Shown: positions 35,794 to 44,217 of the stretch, one piece after another
How positions within the stretch are numbered: position 1 is the first letter of the stretch
Layout: every line of letters begins with the position of its first letter
Assembly: GCA_002354335.1 (NCBI GenBank)
Contig: DELI01000007.1
Coordinates: 72,590-136,589 of the forward strand
Source: Sphingobacterium sp. UBA2700
GTDB lineage: Bacteria; Bacteroidota; Bacteroidia; Sphingobacteriales; Sphingobacteriaceae
Reading direction: 5' to 3'
Length of the DNA stretch: 64,000 nt
Program-made: the position numbers and the translations under genes
Notes under the pieces: generated by a model
What the model saw: the letters and a program-made list of their open reading frames with translations, nothing else
Database searches by the model: none
What the model was told of the DNA's origin: nothing

Positions 35794-37113
35794 ATGAAAA
35801 AGATATTAATATATATAGTTGGCCTTTTCTTATTAGCTGGTTGTGAAGAAGAAAAGGTAGATCTTACGTTCGGCGAAAAGCCCGAAGAACGCATGAGCGA
35901 GCGCTTGAATGAGCTTCGTGGAATGTTAACCTCAGCGGAAAATGGATGGAAAGCACATCTAACAACAGGTGCTAAAGGGGGGTATGGATTCTATTTTGAT
36001 TTTGAAGATGCGAAAAATGTAAAAATGCTTAGCGATCTTACCGCTGCAACTTCTACATCTGCGAATACATCAACATATCGTGTAATTTGGGCAATGAATG
36101 CATCTTTAGTTTTTGATACGTTCAATTATTTAACGATGCTTCAGGAACCTTCTGGAAATTACGGAGGAACAGCACCGAACGGATATCAAAGTGATATTGA
36201 ATTTGAATACGTGAAAAACTCTGGCGATTCTATCTACATGCGCGGGAAGAGGTATAAGCAACCCCTGATATTAACTAAAGCAACCGCGGCGGAAAAGGTT
36301 GCTTACAACGATGGATCTTATAAGACATCTATAGATAAAACAACTGCTGTTTACCAATCTTATAGCAACCCTTATATCGAAGTGGATCTTGCCGGCGTTA
36401 AAACAAGAATTGCATTGACTTTGTCAAACACATCAAAGACAATTGATTTCGGATCTGTTGATGCTAGTAATAAAGCGATCATTAATACGTCTAAATTTGC
36501 ATTCAATCTAACAGGCTTCGATATTTTAAGTGGCGGATTGCATAGAGATGTATTATTTACTAGAGGAGAAGTTGAGGGCAATAATCTCTCTGTTTATGAC
36601 TCCAACGGTACGAAATATCCTGTAATGAGCACTAATATGCCAATCTTGCCGATTGATGTTATGTTCAATTATTCAGGTGCTTTCAACGGAATGGCAATCA
36701 ATGGTTTAACTTTGCCTCCGGGAATCAATTCTAGCTTTAATGCTACTTGGACAGCGCTTACAAATTTCCATGCTTCGAATAATATGAGAACCGTGTCGCT
36801 TACATTTAAATTGACCAGTGCCCGCGTTGCAACTTTGGATGTTCGTTTCACAAATGGCTCAACGGTTTATTCTGCGGCTGCAGACTATAACTATACTTTG
36901 GTGGATGGAACACTAACCCTAACCAGCCCAATCTCTACAAATGGAAACTGGAATAATGGATGGGTATCATTGGCAGTGAGAAATTATTTTGACAAAGGAG
37001 TCTTTAAATTGACTTATTTGACTAGCTCGGATCCTAACGCAGGAACTATCGGCGGATTAATCAAGTCTAATGACGAGACAGCGATCTTCTACGGAAAGTT
37101 AGGAAGATACTAA
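35794..37113 (+). CDS. DUF4302 lipoprotein
   Basis: A 439-residue lipoprotein (lipobox LLAGC, Cys17). The mature start EEEKVDLTFGEKPEERMSER and LTSAENGWKAHLTTGAKGGY match DUF4302 proteins, found together with the zinc metallohydrolase lipoprotein and SusCD. The rest is beta-rich. It starts six bases after the previous stop and ends the operon before a terminator. Its function is unknown; a surface substrate-binding role is plausible. Confidence 0.88.
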   Translation: MKKILIYIVGLFLLAGCEEEKVDLTFGEKPEERMSERLNELRGMLTSAENGWKAHLTTGAKGGYGFYFDFEDAKNVKMLSDLTAATSTSANTSTYRVIWAMNASLVFDTFNYLTMLQEPSGNYGGTAPNGYQSDIEFEYVKNSGDSIYMRGKRYKQPLILTKATAAEKVAYNDGSYKTSIDKTTAVYQSYSNPYIEVDLAGVKTRIALTLSNTSKTIDFGSVDASNKAIINTSKFAFNLTGFDILSGGLHRDVLFTRGEVEGNNLSVYDSNGTKYPVMSTNMPILPIDVMFNYSGAFNGMAINGLTLPPGINSSFNATWTALTNFHASNNMRTVSLTFKLTSARVATLDVRFTNGSTVYSAAADYNYTLVDGTLTLTSPISTNGNWNNGWVSLAVRNYFDKGVFKLTYLTSSDPNAGTIGGLIKSNDETAIFYGKLGRY

Positions 37114-37158
37114 AAACAAAGTAATCGAATTAACATTCCCTAATCATTCATAAAAAAA

Positions 37159-37184
37159 GAAAGGCTGCCTATTGGCAGCCTTTC
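37159..37184. terminator. Terminator after the DUF4302 gene
   Basis: Perfect 11-bp stem GAAAGGCTGCC/GGCAGCCTTTC with loop TATT. On the plus strand the T tract is short (TTTCCTATT); on the minus strand the stem is followed by a run of seven Ts, so it may also stop antisense transcripts. Confidence 0.7.
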
Positions 37185-37227
37185 CTATTATCATTCCTCC
37201 CGACCTCAACCCTTCTTTAACTTAAAA

Positions 37228-37297
37228 CCCTTTCACTCCCCTTTCACTCCCAATGTATAGCCCAATCACAACCGCTCGCAAAGGGCTTTGATATGGG
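37228..37297 (+). repeat. Dispersed intergenic hairpin repeat, copy B
   Basis: Two CCCTTTCACTCC-type direct repeats, then CCCAATGTATAGCCC, ACAACCGCTCGCAAAGGGCT and ATATGGG. It has the same order of elements as copy A at 14838, including CCCAATGTATA and ACCGCTCG.AAAGGGCT, but with weaker outer pairing. It lies between a terminator and the next gene. Confidence 0.7.
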
Positions 37298-37380
37298 TCT
37301 GAAAAGCTTATAATAAACGACATCCTCGAATCATTCCTCAAAAAGATTCGCTATCTTCAAGTAATAGCCAATCCGAAACC

Positions 37381-37662
37381 ATGAAAGATTATAAACTACT
37401 GCTCGCTTATGGCTCCTTTCTGCTCAATGTCGCATATTTTGGCTCTTGGGTATATTGCTCATCCATGCATGAAACCATGGTCGATGCGGTGGTAGCCTTC
37501 GAAAAAGTGCCAATCTTTGTACATTTTTATTGGGATGTTATTTTCTTTATCGCAACGATCCTCGCTATCATTGTTTTCGCTAGGCGAAAGGGTATCCTCA
37601 GTAAGGCCGCTCTGATCCTGCAGATTCTCTTTGCAAGCGGATACCTGTGGACACATATGTAA
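37381..37662 (+). CDS. Small integral membrane protein of unknown function
   Basis: A 93-residue protein with three hydrophobic segments (about 5-25 LLLAYGSFLLNVAYFGSWVY, 45-65 IFVHFYWDVIFFIATILAII, 72-90 LSKAALILQILFASGYLW). I do not recognise a family. It stands alone between repeat copy B and the LacI regulator gene. The ATG at 37381 is the only start that keeps all membrane segments. Confidence 0.65.
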   Translation: MKDYKLLLAYGSFLLNVAYFGSWVYCSSMHETMVDAVVAFEKVPIFVHFYWDVIFFIATILAIIVFARRKGILSKAALILQILFASGYLWTHM

Positions 37663-37733
37663 ACAGCAGGAGATAAGCGTTCTTCGTGGAATCAATCCCT
37701 TAAAATACTTTAGCAGTAGATGTGCAAATTTGC

Positions 37734-37810
37734 TATATTAGCACACAATCTTTATGAATAGAATCGCTGTAAAAACATCACCTCTATCCGTGAAAGATTG
37801 TGCTAGTATA
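37734..37810. promoter_or_regulatory. Large inverted repeat in the lacI-type gene leader
   Basis: TATATTAGCACACAATCTTT (37734-37753) is the inverse of AAAGATTGTGCTAGTATA (37793-37810), with one extra dinucleotide and one mismatch, around a 39-base spacer. It ends 14 bases before the LacI-type ATG. Either two inverted operator copies for autoregulation or a 5'UTR hairpin would explain it. Confidence 0.55.
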
Positions 37811-37824
37811 AGATAGACGCTGTT

Positions 37825-38835
37825 ATGGCAAAGATTGATATTATCCAATTGGCAAAAGTGCTGAACTTGTCGAAGTCCACGGTTTCTCGTGCGTTTCGGG
37901 ACAGTAGTGATATCAATCCGAAGACGAAGGAGCGTATCTTGAAGGTTGCGAAGGAACTCAATTACCAACCGAATCATTATGCGAGCAATCTGCGCGAACA
38001 AAAGAGCAAGACCATTGCCATTGTTCTGCCAGAACTAGCCAACAACTACTTTACTCAGATTATTCAGGGCGCCGAGAAGGAAGCTAAAAAACACGGATAT
38101 CATATCTTGATCTTTGTTACCGATGATGATATCGCAAAAGAACGCGATTTCATCCGTAGTCTTGCGAGTGGGCGTGTGGATGGCGTCATTATGTCGGCAT
38201 CGGGCGAGTCGACGGATCACAGTTATTTGGAGAGCATCAATTACGAGCATCTTCCGATTGTGTTATTCGACCGTATCTATGATGATATAGATTTGCCAAA
38301 AATTGTTACAGACGATTACCATAGTAGCTTTATGGCAACGGAGCATCTTATCCAGAATGGCTGTCAGCGTATTGCTTATCTGGTTATCAATAAGGAATTA
38401 TCGATTGGTAAGACCCGTATGCAGGGCTATGAAGATGCGCTGAAGAAATATAAGATTCCATTACGGAAGCGCTTGATTATTGACTGTTCAAATTCTTATG
38501 AGGAAAACAGTGAGATTATTGAGACAGCTATTCGCAAGCAAGCACCAGACGGGATCCTTGCTTCGGTAGAGCGTTTAGCATTTTCAACCTACTATGTGTG
38601 TCGACGCATGGGCATACAAATTCCGCAAGACCTCAAGGTCGTATCCTTTTCTAGCCTGGAAATAGCAGGGCTGTTGCATCCTCCGCTATCTGTTGTGCGC
38701 CAACCGGCAGTGCTAATCGGGGAGAAGGCTGCCGCAACCTTATTGAAGCAGCTTTCAGGAGAATCATTAGCCGAAGAGGAAAAGTTTGTAATGATGCGTT
38801 CGGATTTAGTTGTCCGAAATTCTTCACAAGCTTAA
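37825..38835 (+). CDS. LacI-family transcriptional regulator (maltodextrin locus)
   Basis: A 336-residue regulator. The N-terminal helix-turn-helix (residues about 4-25, IIQLAKVLNLSKSTVSRAFR) and hinge helix (YQPNHYASNLR) are followed by a periplasmic-binding-protein-like effector domain (about 60-330, KTIAIVLPELANNYFTQIIQ; DGVIMSASGE). Its gene is tail to tail with the MFS transporter gene, one base between stops. In Bacteroidota such regulators sit beside maltose MFS/GH65/GH13/susCD genes, so a maltose-responsive role is likely but not shown. Confidence 0.93.
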   Translation: MAKIDIIQLAKVLNLSKSTVSRAFRDSSDINPKTKERILKVAKELNYQPNHYASNLREQKSKTIAIVLPELANNYFTQIIQGAEKEAKKHGYHILIFVTDDDIAKERDFIRSLASGRVDGVIMSASGESTDHSYLESINYEHLPIVLFDRIYDDIDLPKIVTDDYHSSFMATEHLIQNGCQRIAYLVINKELSIGKTRMQGYEDALKKYKIPLRKRLIIDCSNSYEENSEIIETAIRKQAPDGILASVERLAFSTYYVCRRMGIQIPQDLKVVSFSSLEIAGLLHPPLSVVRQPAVLIGEKAAATLLKQLSGESLAEEEKFVMMRSDLVVRNSSQA

Positions 38836-38836
38836 A

Positions 38837-40177
38837 CTAGTCTGCCTTGACGGTCATCGTCGAGGCTGCCGCAAGAAGCATAAAAACTCCCGCCATCGTT
38901 AAACAATACACCGCCTGATGTTGAAATACATGCTTCACCAATACCGTACCGAGTACTCCATTGACCAATTGAGGCAAGGTGATAAAGAAATTGAATAAAC
39001 CCATATACAAGCCCATCTTCTTTGCGGGCACAACGCCCGATAGGATGGAATATGGCGTAGCCAAAATACTTGCCCAGGCAATGCCGACCGCAATCATTGG
39101 GATATACAATAAGTTGGGGTCTTGTATAAATAGAATCGATATAAGGCCAATACCTGAAACGCCTAAAGCCAGCATATGCGTTTTCTTTTTCCCTATAGCC
39201 TGATAGAGTTTGGGTAGGATAAGGGCGAATATCGTCGCCACCAAATTGTACACCCCGAACAGCACCCCGGTTAAATTTCCAGCATCGGCATACGCTGCGG
39301 ACGAGGTGTCCGACGTCGGCAGATGGTAAATATGTTGTGCAATGGCGGGCGTCGTGAATACCCACATGGAAAACAAGGCAAACCAAGAGAAGAACTGCAC
39401 TAAGCCTAGTTGCTTCATCGCTGTTGGCATATTCTTAAAGTCTTTAAAAATAGAGCCGAAGCTATGTGCATGCTGTTCCTCGTCATCAGCATGCTCGTCA
39501 AAGGAACGCAGTTCTTCTGCAGAGTATTCTTTCGTCGTGATGACTGTCCACAACAGGGAGAGTACCAATACGATGGCTCCGGCATAGAATGACCAGATAA
39601 CATTGTCGGGCACATGTCCCTGTTCTGCGATTTTTGATACGCCGAGATATTCGGAAAGCACATAAGGCAAAAAAGACCCTATAATGGCACCGGCTCCGAT
39701 TAAGAAGGTCTGCACCGCATAGCCATAGCCATGTTGTTCTTTGGGCAGGTTGTCAGCAACTAAAGCGCGGAACGGCTCCATCGAAACGTTAAAAGCAACA
39801 TCCATGATCATTAGCATTCCGGCGCCGATAAGTAAGGGCGGGATCAGTAGGGTCAGGACGGAAGCATTGGGCATCAGGGCAAGGGCTGCCGCTGCCACCA
39901 GCGCTCCGCCTAGAAAAAAAGGTCTGCGTCTTCCCAATCTGGTCCAGGTCTTATCCGAGAAATAACCTATAATCGGCTGAATGAGCATTCCTGAAAGGGG
40001 GGCAACTAACCAAAAAAGCGATAAATGTTCCACATCGGCACCGAAGGTTTGTAGTATGCGGGAGGCGTTTCCTGTCTGCAGGGCAAAGCCAAATTGTATA
40101 CCGAAAAACCCAAAGCTCATGTTGAAAATTTGAGCACGGGTAAGCCTAGGCTTTGATCGTTTTGAAGTCTGTTGCAT
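38837..40177 (-). CDS. SLC45/GPH-type MFS sugar transporter, probably for maltose or maltodextrins
   Basis: A 446-residue protein with 12 expected membrane segments. The loop motif SDKTWTRLGRRRPFFLGG (about 74-91) is characteristic of the SLC45/GPH disaccharide symporters, and MSFGFFGIQFGFALQTGNAS is the typical first helix of the bacterial maltose branch. It would move maltose or short maltodextrins across the inner membrane by cation symport. It is the last gene of a minus-strand unit with two esterases and an alcohol dehydrogenase (27 bases from the preceding stop). Confidence 0.88.
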   Translation of the reverse strand: MQQTSKRSKPRLTRAQIFNMSFGFFGIQFGFALQTGNASRILQTFGADVEHLSLFWLVAPLSGMLIQPIIGYFSDKTWTRLGRRRPFFLGGALVAAAALALMPNASVLTLLIPPLLIGAGMLMIMDVAFNVSMEPFRALVADNLPKEQHGYGYAVQTFLIGAGAIIGSFLPYVLSEYLGVSKIAEQGHVPDNVIWSFYAGAIVLVLSLLWTVITTKEYSAEELRSFDEHADDEEQHAHSFGSIFKDFKNMPTAMKQLGLVQFFSWFALFSMWVFTTPAIAQHIYHLPTSDTSSAAYADAGNLTGVLFGVYNLVATIFALILPKLYQAIGKKKTHMLALGVSGIGLISILFIQDPNLLYIPMIAVGIAWASILATPYSILSGVVPAKKMGLYMGLFNFFITLPQLVNGVLGTVLVKHVFQHQAVYCLTMAGVFMLLAAASTMTVKAD

Positions 40178-40203
40178 GTGTAGTTTCGTTTATTGATTGG
40201 TTT

Positions 40204-40998
40204 CTAGAAACGTAAATTAAAAAATAATATCGTTTTCATAATATTATTTTTCCAATAGTCCCAGCTATGCCCACCTTCAAACTCTTCATAATCGTGGGGA
40301 ATATTGGCTTCTAATAGCTTAGAGTGAAGTTTTTGGTTGTATGCAAGGAGTAGATCATCTTTTCCACAATCGAATCTGAAGTAAGGCAATCGTTCTTTGT
40401 TAGCTATTAAACTATCTATCAAGGATAGTTCTGTATCCATTTGGTAACTGTCGAGATTTTCTTCTACGAGATGTGCAAACTCAGCAATGCTGGTAATGGA
40501 CGAAAGGCCTGCGAACGAAGTGAAAACATCCGGATGTCGAGCGCCAATTCTCATGGCGCCATAGCCGCCCATAGAAAGCCCTGCAATAAAGAATTTGGAA
40601 GCCTGACTGATCTGATCTGGGGCTAGCTGTCGGGCAACTGCGATGACATCCTCCACAATCCACTTTTCAAAATCCTGCTTCTGATGTTTTACATAGCCGG
40701 AACCGTCACCCCAAAGCCCGTCAGAGGGCATCACAAGAATCAGTGGCTTGATTATGCCCTCTTTTATTGCTTGATCGACCTGCTTATGAACGCCCGACGA
40801 TAGCGGCCAGCTCCAGGCACTTCCATAAACACCATGCAACAAAATCACTACCGGGACATCCATAGGGCAATTTTCTGGTATATAGATGCAAATATCGCCA
40901 CGTGACCCCAACTGTGGCGACTTAATGGTTACAAAGTGTAAATTCCGGATACCGTAATTGGGATTAGATTGCTCTATGGATCTGAATGTTTCTTTCAT
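40204..40998 (-). CDS. Alpha/beta-hydrolase esterase (esterase D/CE1-like)
   Basis: A 264-residue hydrolase without signal peptide, hence cytoplasmic. VVILLHGVYGSAWSWPLS contains the oxyanion HG, GLSMGG carries nucleophile Ser142, and DCGKDD and GGHSWDYW supply the likely Asp and His. The fold resembles esterase D, S-formylglutathione hydrolase and carbohydrate esterase family 1. It lies six bases after the dehydrogenase gene and 26 before the MFS gene. Deacylation of an imported sugar ester is the natural guess. Confidence 0.85.
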   Translation of the reverse strand: MKETFRSIEQSNPNYGIRNLHFVTIKSPQLGSRGDICIYIPENCPMDVPVVILLHGVYGSAWSWPLSSGVHKQVDQAIKEGIIKPLILVMPSDGLWGDGSGYVKHQKQDFEKWIVEDVIAVARQLAPDQISQASKFFIAGLSMGGYGAMRIGARHPDVFTSFAGLSSITSIAEFAHLVEENLDSYQMDTELSLIDSLIANKERLPYFRFDCGKDDLLLAYNQKLHSKLLEANIPHDYEEFEGGHSWDYWKNNIMKTILFFNLRF

Positions 40999-41004
40999 AA
41001 ATGA

Positions 41005-42123
41005 TTATTTAAATAGGATAACGCCCTTCGCATTTTTGCCCTTCAGCATATCATCAAAGGCTAAAGGCAAATTCTCTAAGTTATAACGTGCGGAAATCAT
41101 TTCATCCAATAGCAATTCGCCATGCTGATAATGTTGGATGATACGATCGAAGTCCCTATGCGGGTTGCATTTGCCATACAGCGGATTCAGGTATAGTTTG
41201 TCCCATTCGAATAGGTTCATATCGAAAGGTATTTCCTGCTCGATTCCACTGACTTGTATGGCAGTTCCTGCATTTCTGATCATCGCAAGCGGTGCTGCAC
41301 CGAGTTCGGGGCGAGCGGTACATTCAAAAGCATAATCTGCGCCCCTGCCACCGCACAATTGCTTCACCTGTTGAGCCATCTGTAATAAGCCTTGATCCTG
41401 AGCGTCGGCCAGTAGACAGTGGGTGGCCCCAAATTGCTTCGCCATTTCCAATCGTTTTGGATTGACGTCAATTCCAATGATCATTCCTGCCTTAGCAATT
41501 TTGGCAACTTGGATAACGCTCAAACCTACGCCGCCGGTCCCCAAAACAACGACAGAACATCCCGCTTGGACTTTCGCAGCATTGACTACCGAGCCATAGC
41601 CTGTCATAACCCCACAACCTATAATTGCAGCACATTCATAGGGAAGTGTTGCGGTCTTTATTTTCGTCACGGCTGCGGCTTTGACTAGCGTATATTCCGA
41701 AAGCGTTCCTAAGTGAAAGGATCGCGCTATAGATTCGCCCTTCCACAGGCAGCCAGCTGCATGTGCATGTCCTAAATTACTGGCATGCCCTTGCCCGGTG
41801 ACAGGTGAATTCTGTTCGCAGATATGATAGTTCTCCAACTTACACTGAAAACAGGTCATGCAGGGGATTGCCCAGTTTAGCAAAACCGGATCATCGGCTT
41901 TCACGTGGCTAACATGGGAACCGACTTGATAAACGATGCCAGCACCTTCATGGCCTAATACTAAGGGTTGGTTCCAATTGAGCGAGTCATAATCCGTATG
42001 ACAGACCCCCGCAGCCTTGATTTTAACGAGTACCTCATCTGGGGCGGGTTCAGCCACCTGAATGTTGTCAATAAAGTATTGGCCTTTTCCGTCGGTGATC
42101 GCTGCTCTGCACGTTATTTTCAT
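41005..42123 (-). CDS. Zinc-dependent alcohol dehydrogenase (MDR superfamily)
   Basis: A 372-residue enzyme. Catalytic zinc ligands are Cys41 (GVCHTD) and His58-Glu59 (LGHEGAG); structural zinc ligands are Cys88, Cys91, Cys94 and Cys102. The Rossmann motif GTGGVGL appears mid-protein. Length and pattern fit the class III/aryl-alcohol dehydrogenase branch with NAD(P). Its ATG overlaps the stop of the upstream esterase gene (ATGA), indicating translational coupling. A zinc dehydrogenase between two esterases is unusual for a sugar locus; the substrate is unknown. Confidence 0.9.
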   Translation of the reverse strand: MKITCRAAITDGKGQYFIDNIQVAEPAPDEVLVKIKAAGVCHTDYDSLNWNQPLVLGHEGAGIVYQVGSHVSHVKADDPVLLNWAIPCMTCFQCKLENYHICEQNSPVTGQGHASNLGHAHAAGCLWKGESIARSFHLGTLSEYTLVKAAAVTKIKTATLPYECAAIIGCGVMTGYGSVVNAAKVQAGCSVVVLGTGGVGLSVIQVAKIAKAGMIIGIDVNPKRLEMAKQFGATHCLLADAQDQGLLQMAQQVKQLCGGRGADYAFECTARPELGAAPLAMIRNAGTAIQVSGIEQEIPFDMNLFEWDKLYLNPLYGKCNPHRDFDRIIQHYQHGELLLDEMISARYNLENLPLAFDDMLKGKNAKGVILFK

Positions 42124-43244
42124 TTTTTTGGAAATAGGAATTTATAGGGTATGTGTAATCTTTTTGACCAAGCAATTTCATTGTGCGGGTCGTCCGGGAA
42201 CTCTTCATACCGCAGATTGATATGTTTGTCTTTCGTTAAAATGTCTCTCACTATTTGGTTGCTCGGGAGGAAATCATAGTCGAGGTCTTTGCCTCCGCAA
42301 TCCAAGTAGATTTTGCTATGTTGGAACGGAGCTAGATCCTTTCTGATCTGCTCCATGATATTCCCGTCGTCGAAATAAAACCCGCTGGATAAGCAAGCGG
42401 CTTTGGAGAAGATCTGTGGATATTTGTAGAGGGCATAAAAGGAGATTAAACCACCCATAGAAGAACCAATAATCGCTGTATGCTCTCTGTCGGTCTTTGT
42501 TCTGTAGGTTTTGTCGATAAAGGGTTTCAGTTCGGTACTGATAAACCGAAGGTAATTATCGCCTTCGGGCGTTCCGTTATATTCAATCCAGCGATCTTTA
42601 GTGTTCGCCATGCCGACGATGATGAACTCCTCAATTTCTCCCTTACGCATCAGACTATCGGCTACTTCGTCCATACGCCATTCGCTTCCGCTCAAATTGG
42701 TATGATCGAAAAGGTTCTGTCCATCATGGGCGTATAGAACGGGGTATCGCCTATTTGAGTCTTTCGCATAGCTCGGAGGAAGCCATACGACAATATTGCG
42801 GGTGTTGCGAAGATAGCTGCTCGAGTAATTATGATGATAGCGCACGCTGCCCACGATACTTCGCTGATAGATATCGTTCCAATTGCTTGGACTGAGGGTG
42901 ATTGTTGTATCCTTCGTCAACGTGAATTTTACAGGTTGCGCGCTATGTCCGTTTCCGTTGTAAAGCGCTTCTTTATAGTAAGATCCTCGCGTAATCTTAA
43001 ACTCAATAGGGCTGTTTACAGGTATACTGTAGGTATCCTCCCATACATTGTTTCCTTTAGGTTTTAGCGCTTTGCTCTTCGGATAGATCCAAAATCCCCA
43101 AATGCCTTGATTACCGATTGGCAGAATAGAATCCTGAGCGGGTGTGGTCGCAGGGGCGATCACACGAATCGTTAATTTGGCGTCCTGCGCAAAAAGCGAA
43201 AAAGCGAAGACAGTCAAGAGGGTCAGTGTGACAAATTTCTTCAT
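42120..43244 (-). CDS. Secreted esterase with N-terminal starch-binding-like domain
   Basis: A 374-residue protein with a signal peptide (MKKFVTLTLLTVFAFSLFAQ). Residues about 22-125 form a beta-sandwich resembling CBM20/48-like domains (IGNQGIWGFW, NNVWEDTYSIPVNSPIEFKI). The esterase domain (about 130-374) has YPVLYAHDGQNLFD, the nucleophile elbow GSSMGG with Ser262, DCGGKDLDYDF and a final His in DDPHNE. It looks like a CE1-type periplasmic esterase. It is first in a minus-strand operon with dehydrogenase, second esterase and MFS genes, and divergent from an AraC regulator 121 bases away. Confidence 0.88.
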   Translation of the reverse strand: MKKFVTLTLLTVFAFSLFAQDAKLTIRVIAPATTPAQDSILPIGNQGIWGFWIYPKSKALKPKGNNVWEDTYSIPVNSPIEFKITRGSYYKEALYNGNGHSAQPVKFTLTKDTTITLSPSNWNDIYQRSIVGSVRYHHNYSSSYLRNTRNIVVWLPPSYAKDSNRRYPVLYAHDGQNLFDHTNLSGSEWRMDEVADSLMRKGEIEEFIIVGMANTKDRWIEYNGTPEGDNYLRFISTELKPFIDKTYRTKTDREHTAIIGSSMGGLISFYALYKYPQIFSKAACLSSGFYFDDGNIMEQIRKDLAPFQHSKIYLDCGGKDLDYDFLPSNQIVRDILTKDKHINLRYEEFPDDPHNEIAWSKRLHIPYKFLFPKK

Positions 43245-43365
43245 TGCTGTTTATAATGGTTATACTAAGTTGTTAGTTTTCAATAAGTACTCGTCGTACA
43301 ATTTTAATCGAAATATGGCTTATTTTGGAAATTTCACTTAACTTGATGGATAGAAAGTCCAATAT

Positions 43366-44211
43366 ATGCAAAAAGCAAAGCCCGAGATATTACAGAACGG
43401 TCTGCAGGAGTCATTCTTGATTCGGACCTTTGGCCACGAGGCATTTTTGGCTCCCTATCATTATCATCCGGAGTACGAGCTTACTTATATTATCCGTGGC
43501 AAAGGTAAGCGCTATGTCGGCAACCGTCTGGACGATTTCGGCGATGGCGACTTCGTATTGATTGGTCCTAATCAGCCTCATTGCTGGAAATTGGATCAAC
43601 CCGATACGAAAGCCTCTGCGGTCGTCATCCAGTTTACGCATGACTTCCTAGGTGCTGAATTCTTCGAAAAACCAGAATTTTCCCCAATTAATGCACTGTT
43701 GAAAGAGAGCCAGGCGGTGCTTAGCTTTCCCCAACCCAAGGAAATGACCAAATATATCCTTCGCCTTCGTAAGTCGGAAGGGGTAGAAAGGATCCTTCAT
43801 TTGCTGGAATTACTGAAATTGCTTACCGAACAAAATTATAAAGCTATCGATATCGGAGCGTTGGAAAACAACAGTGATAGTAATGCGGATAGCAATCGGA
43901 TCAATGTGATCATGGCCTATATTGTCGAGAACTTTAAGAACGATATTAGCTTAGACGATGTGGCTAATGTGGCGAATCTGACACCGAACGCCTTCTGTAA
44001 ATATTTCAAGAAGCTGACGCGAAAGACCTTTGTGGAGATGTTGGTGCAATATCGGATGAACTATGCTGTTCAACAGCTATTGCATACCGACGATCCAATC
44101 AGTGCGATCGCTTTAGCATCCGGTTTTAATGATATGTCTTATTTCTACAAAACTTTCCGATCGAAGATGGGTATGAGCCCTCTTGCCTATCGGAAAGAAT
44201 TTATGGAATAA
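43366..44211 (+). CDS. AraC-family transcriptional regulator with cupin sensor
   Basis: A 281-residue regulator. The N-terminal cupin (about 15-95, YHYHPEYELTYIIRGKGKRY, GDFVLIGPNQPHCWKL) would bind a sugar or other small molecule. The last 100 residues form the double helix-turn-helix (ISLDDVANVANLTPNAFCKY; DPISAIALASGFNDMSYFYK). It is divergent from the esterase/dehydrogenase/MFS unit, which it most likely controls, and its stop lies seven bases from the convergent GH13 gene. Confidence 0.92.
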   Translation: MQKAKPEILQNGLQESFLIRTFGHEAFLAPYHYHPEYELTYIIRGKGKRYVGNRLDDFGDGDFVLIGPNQPHCWKLDQPDTKASAVVIQFTHDFLGAEFFEKPEFSPINALLKESQAVLSFPQPKEMTKYILRLRKSEGVERILHLLELLKLLTEQNYKAIDIGALENNSDSNADSNRINVIMAYIVENFKNDISLDDVANVANLTPNAFCKYFKKLTRKTFVEMLVQYRMNYAVQQLLHTDDPISAIALASGFNDMSYFYKTFRSKMGMSPLAYRKEFME

Positions 44212-44217
44212 GAAGGC

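Noticed and set aside
38832..39386. 184-residue minus-strand frame within the MFS gene
   Set aside because: Alternative frame of the SLC45-type transporter, whose own frame has clear membrane helices and the GRRRPF motif.
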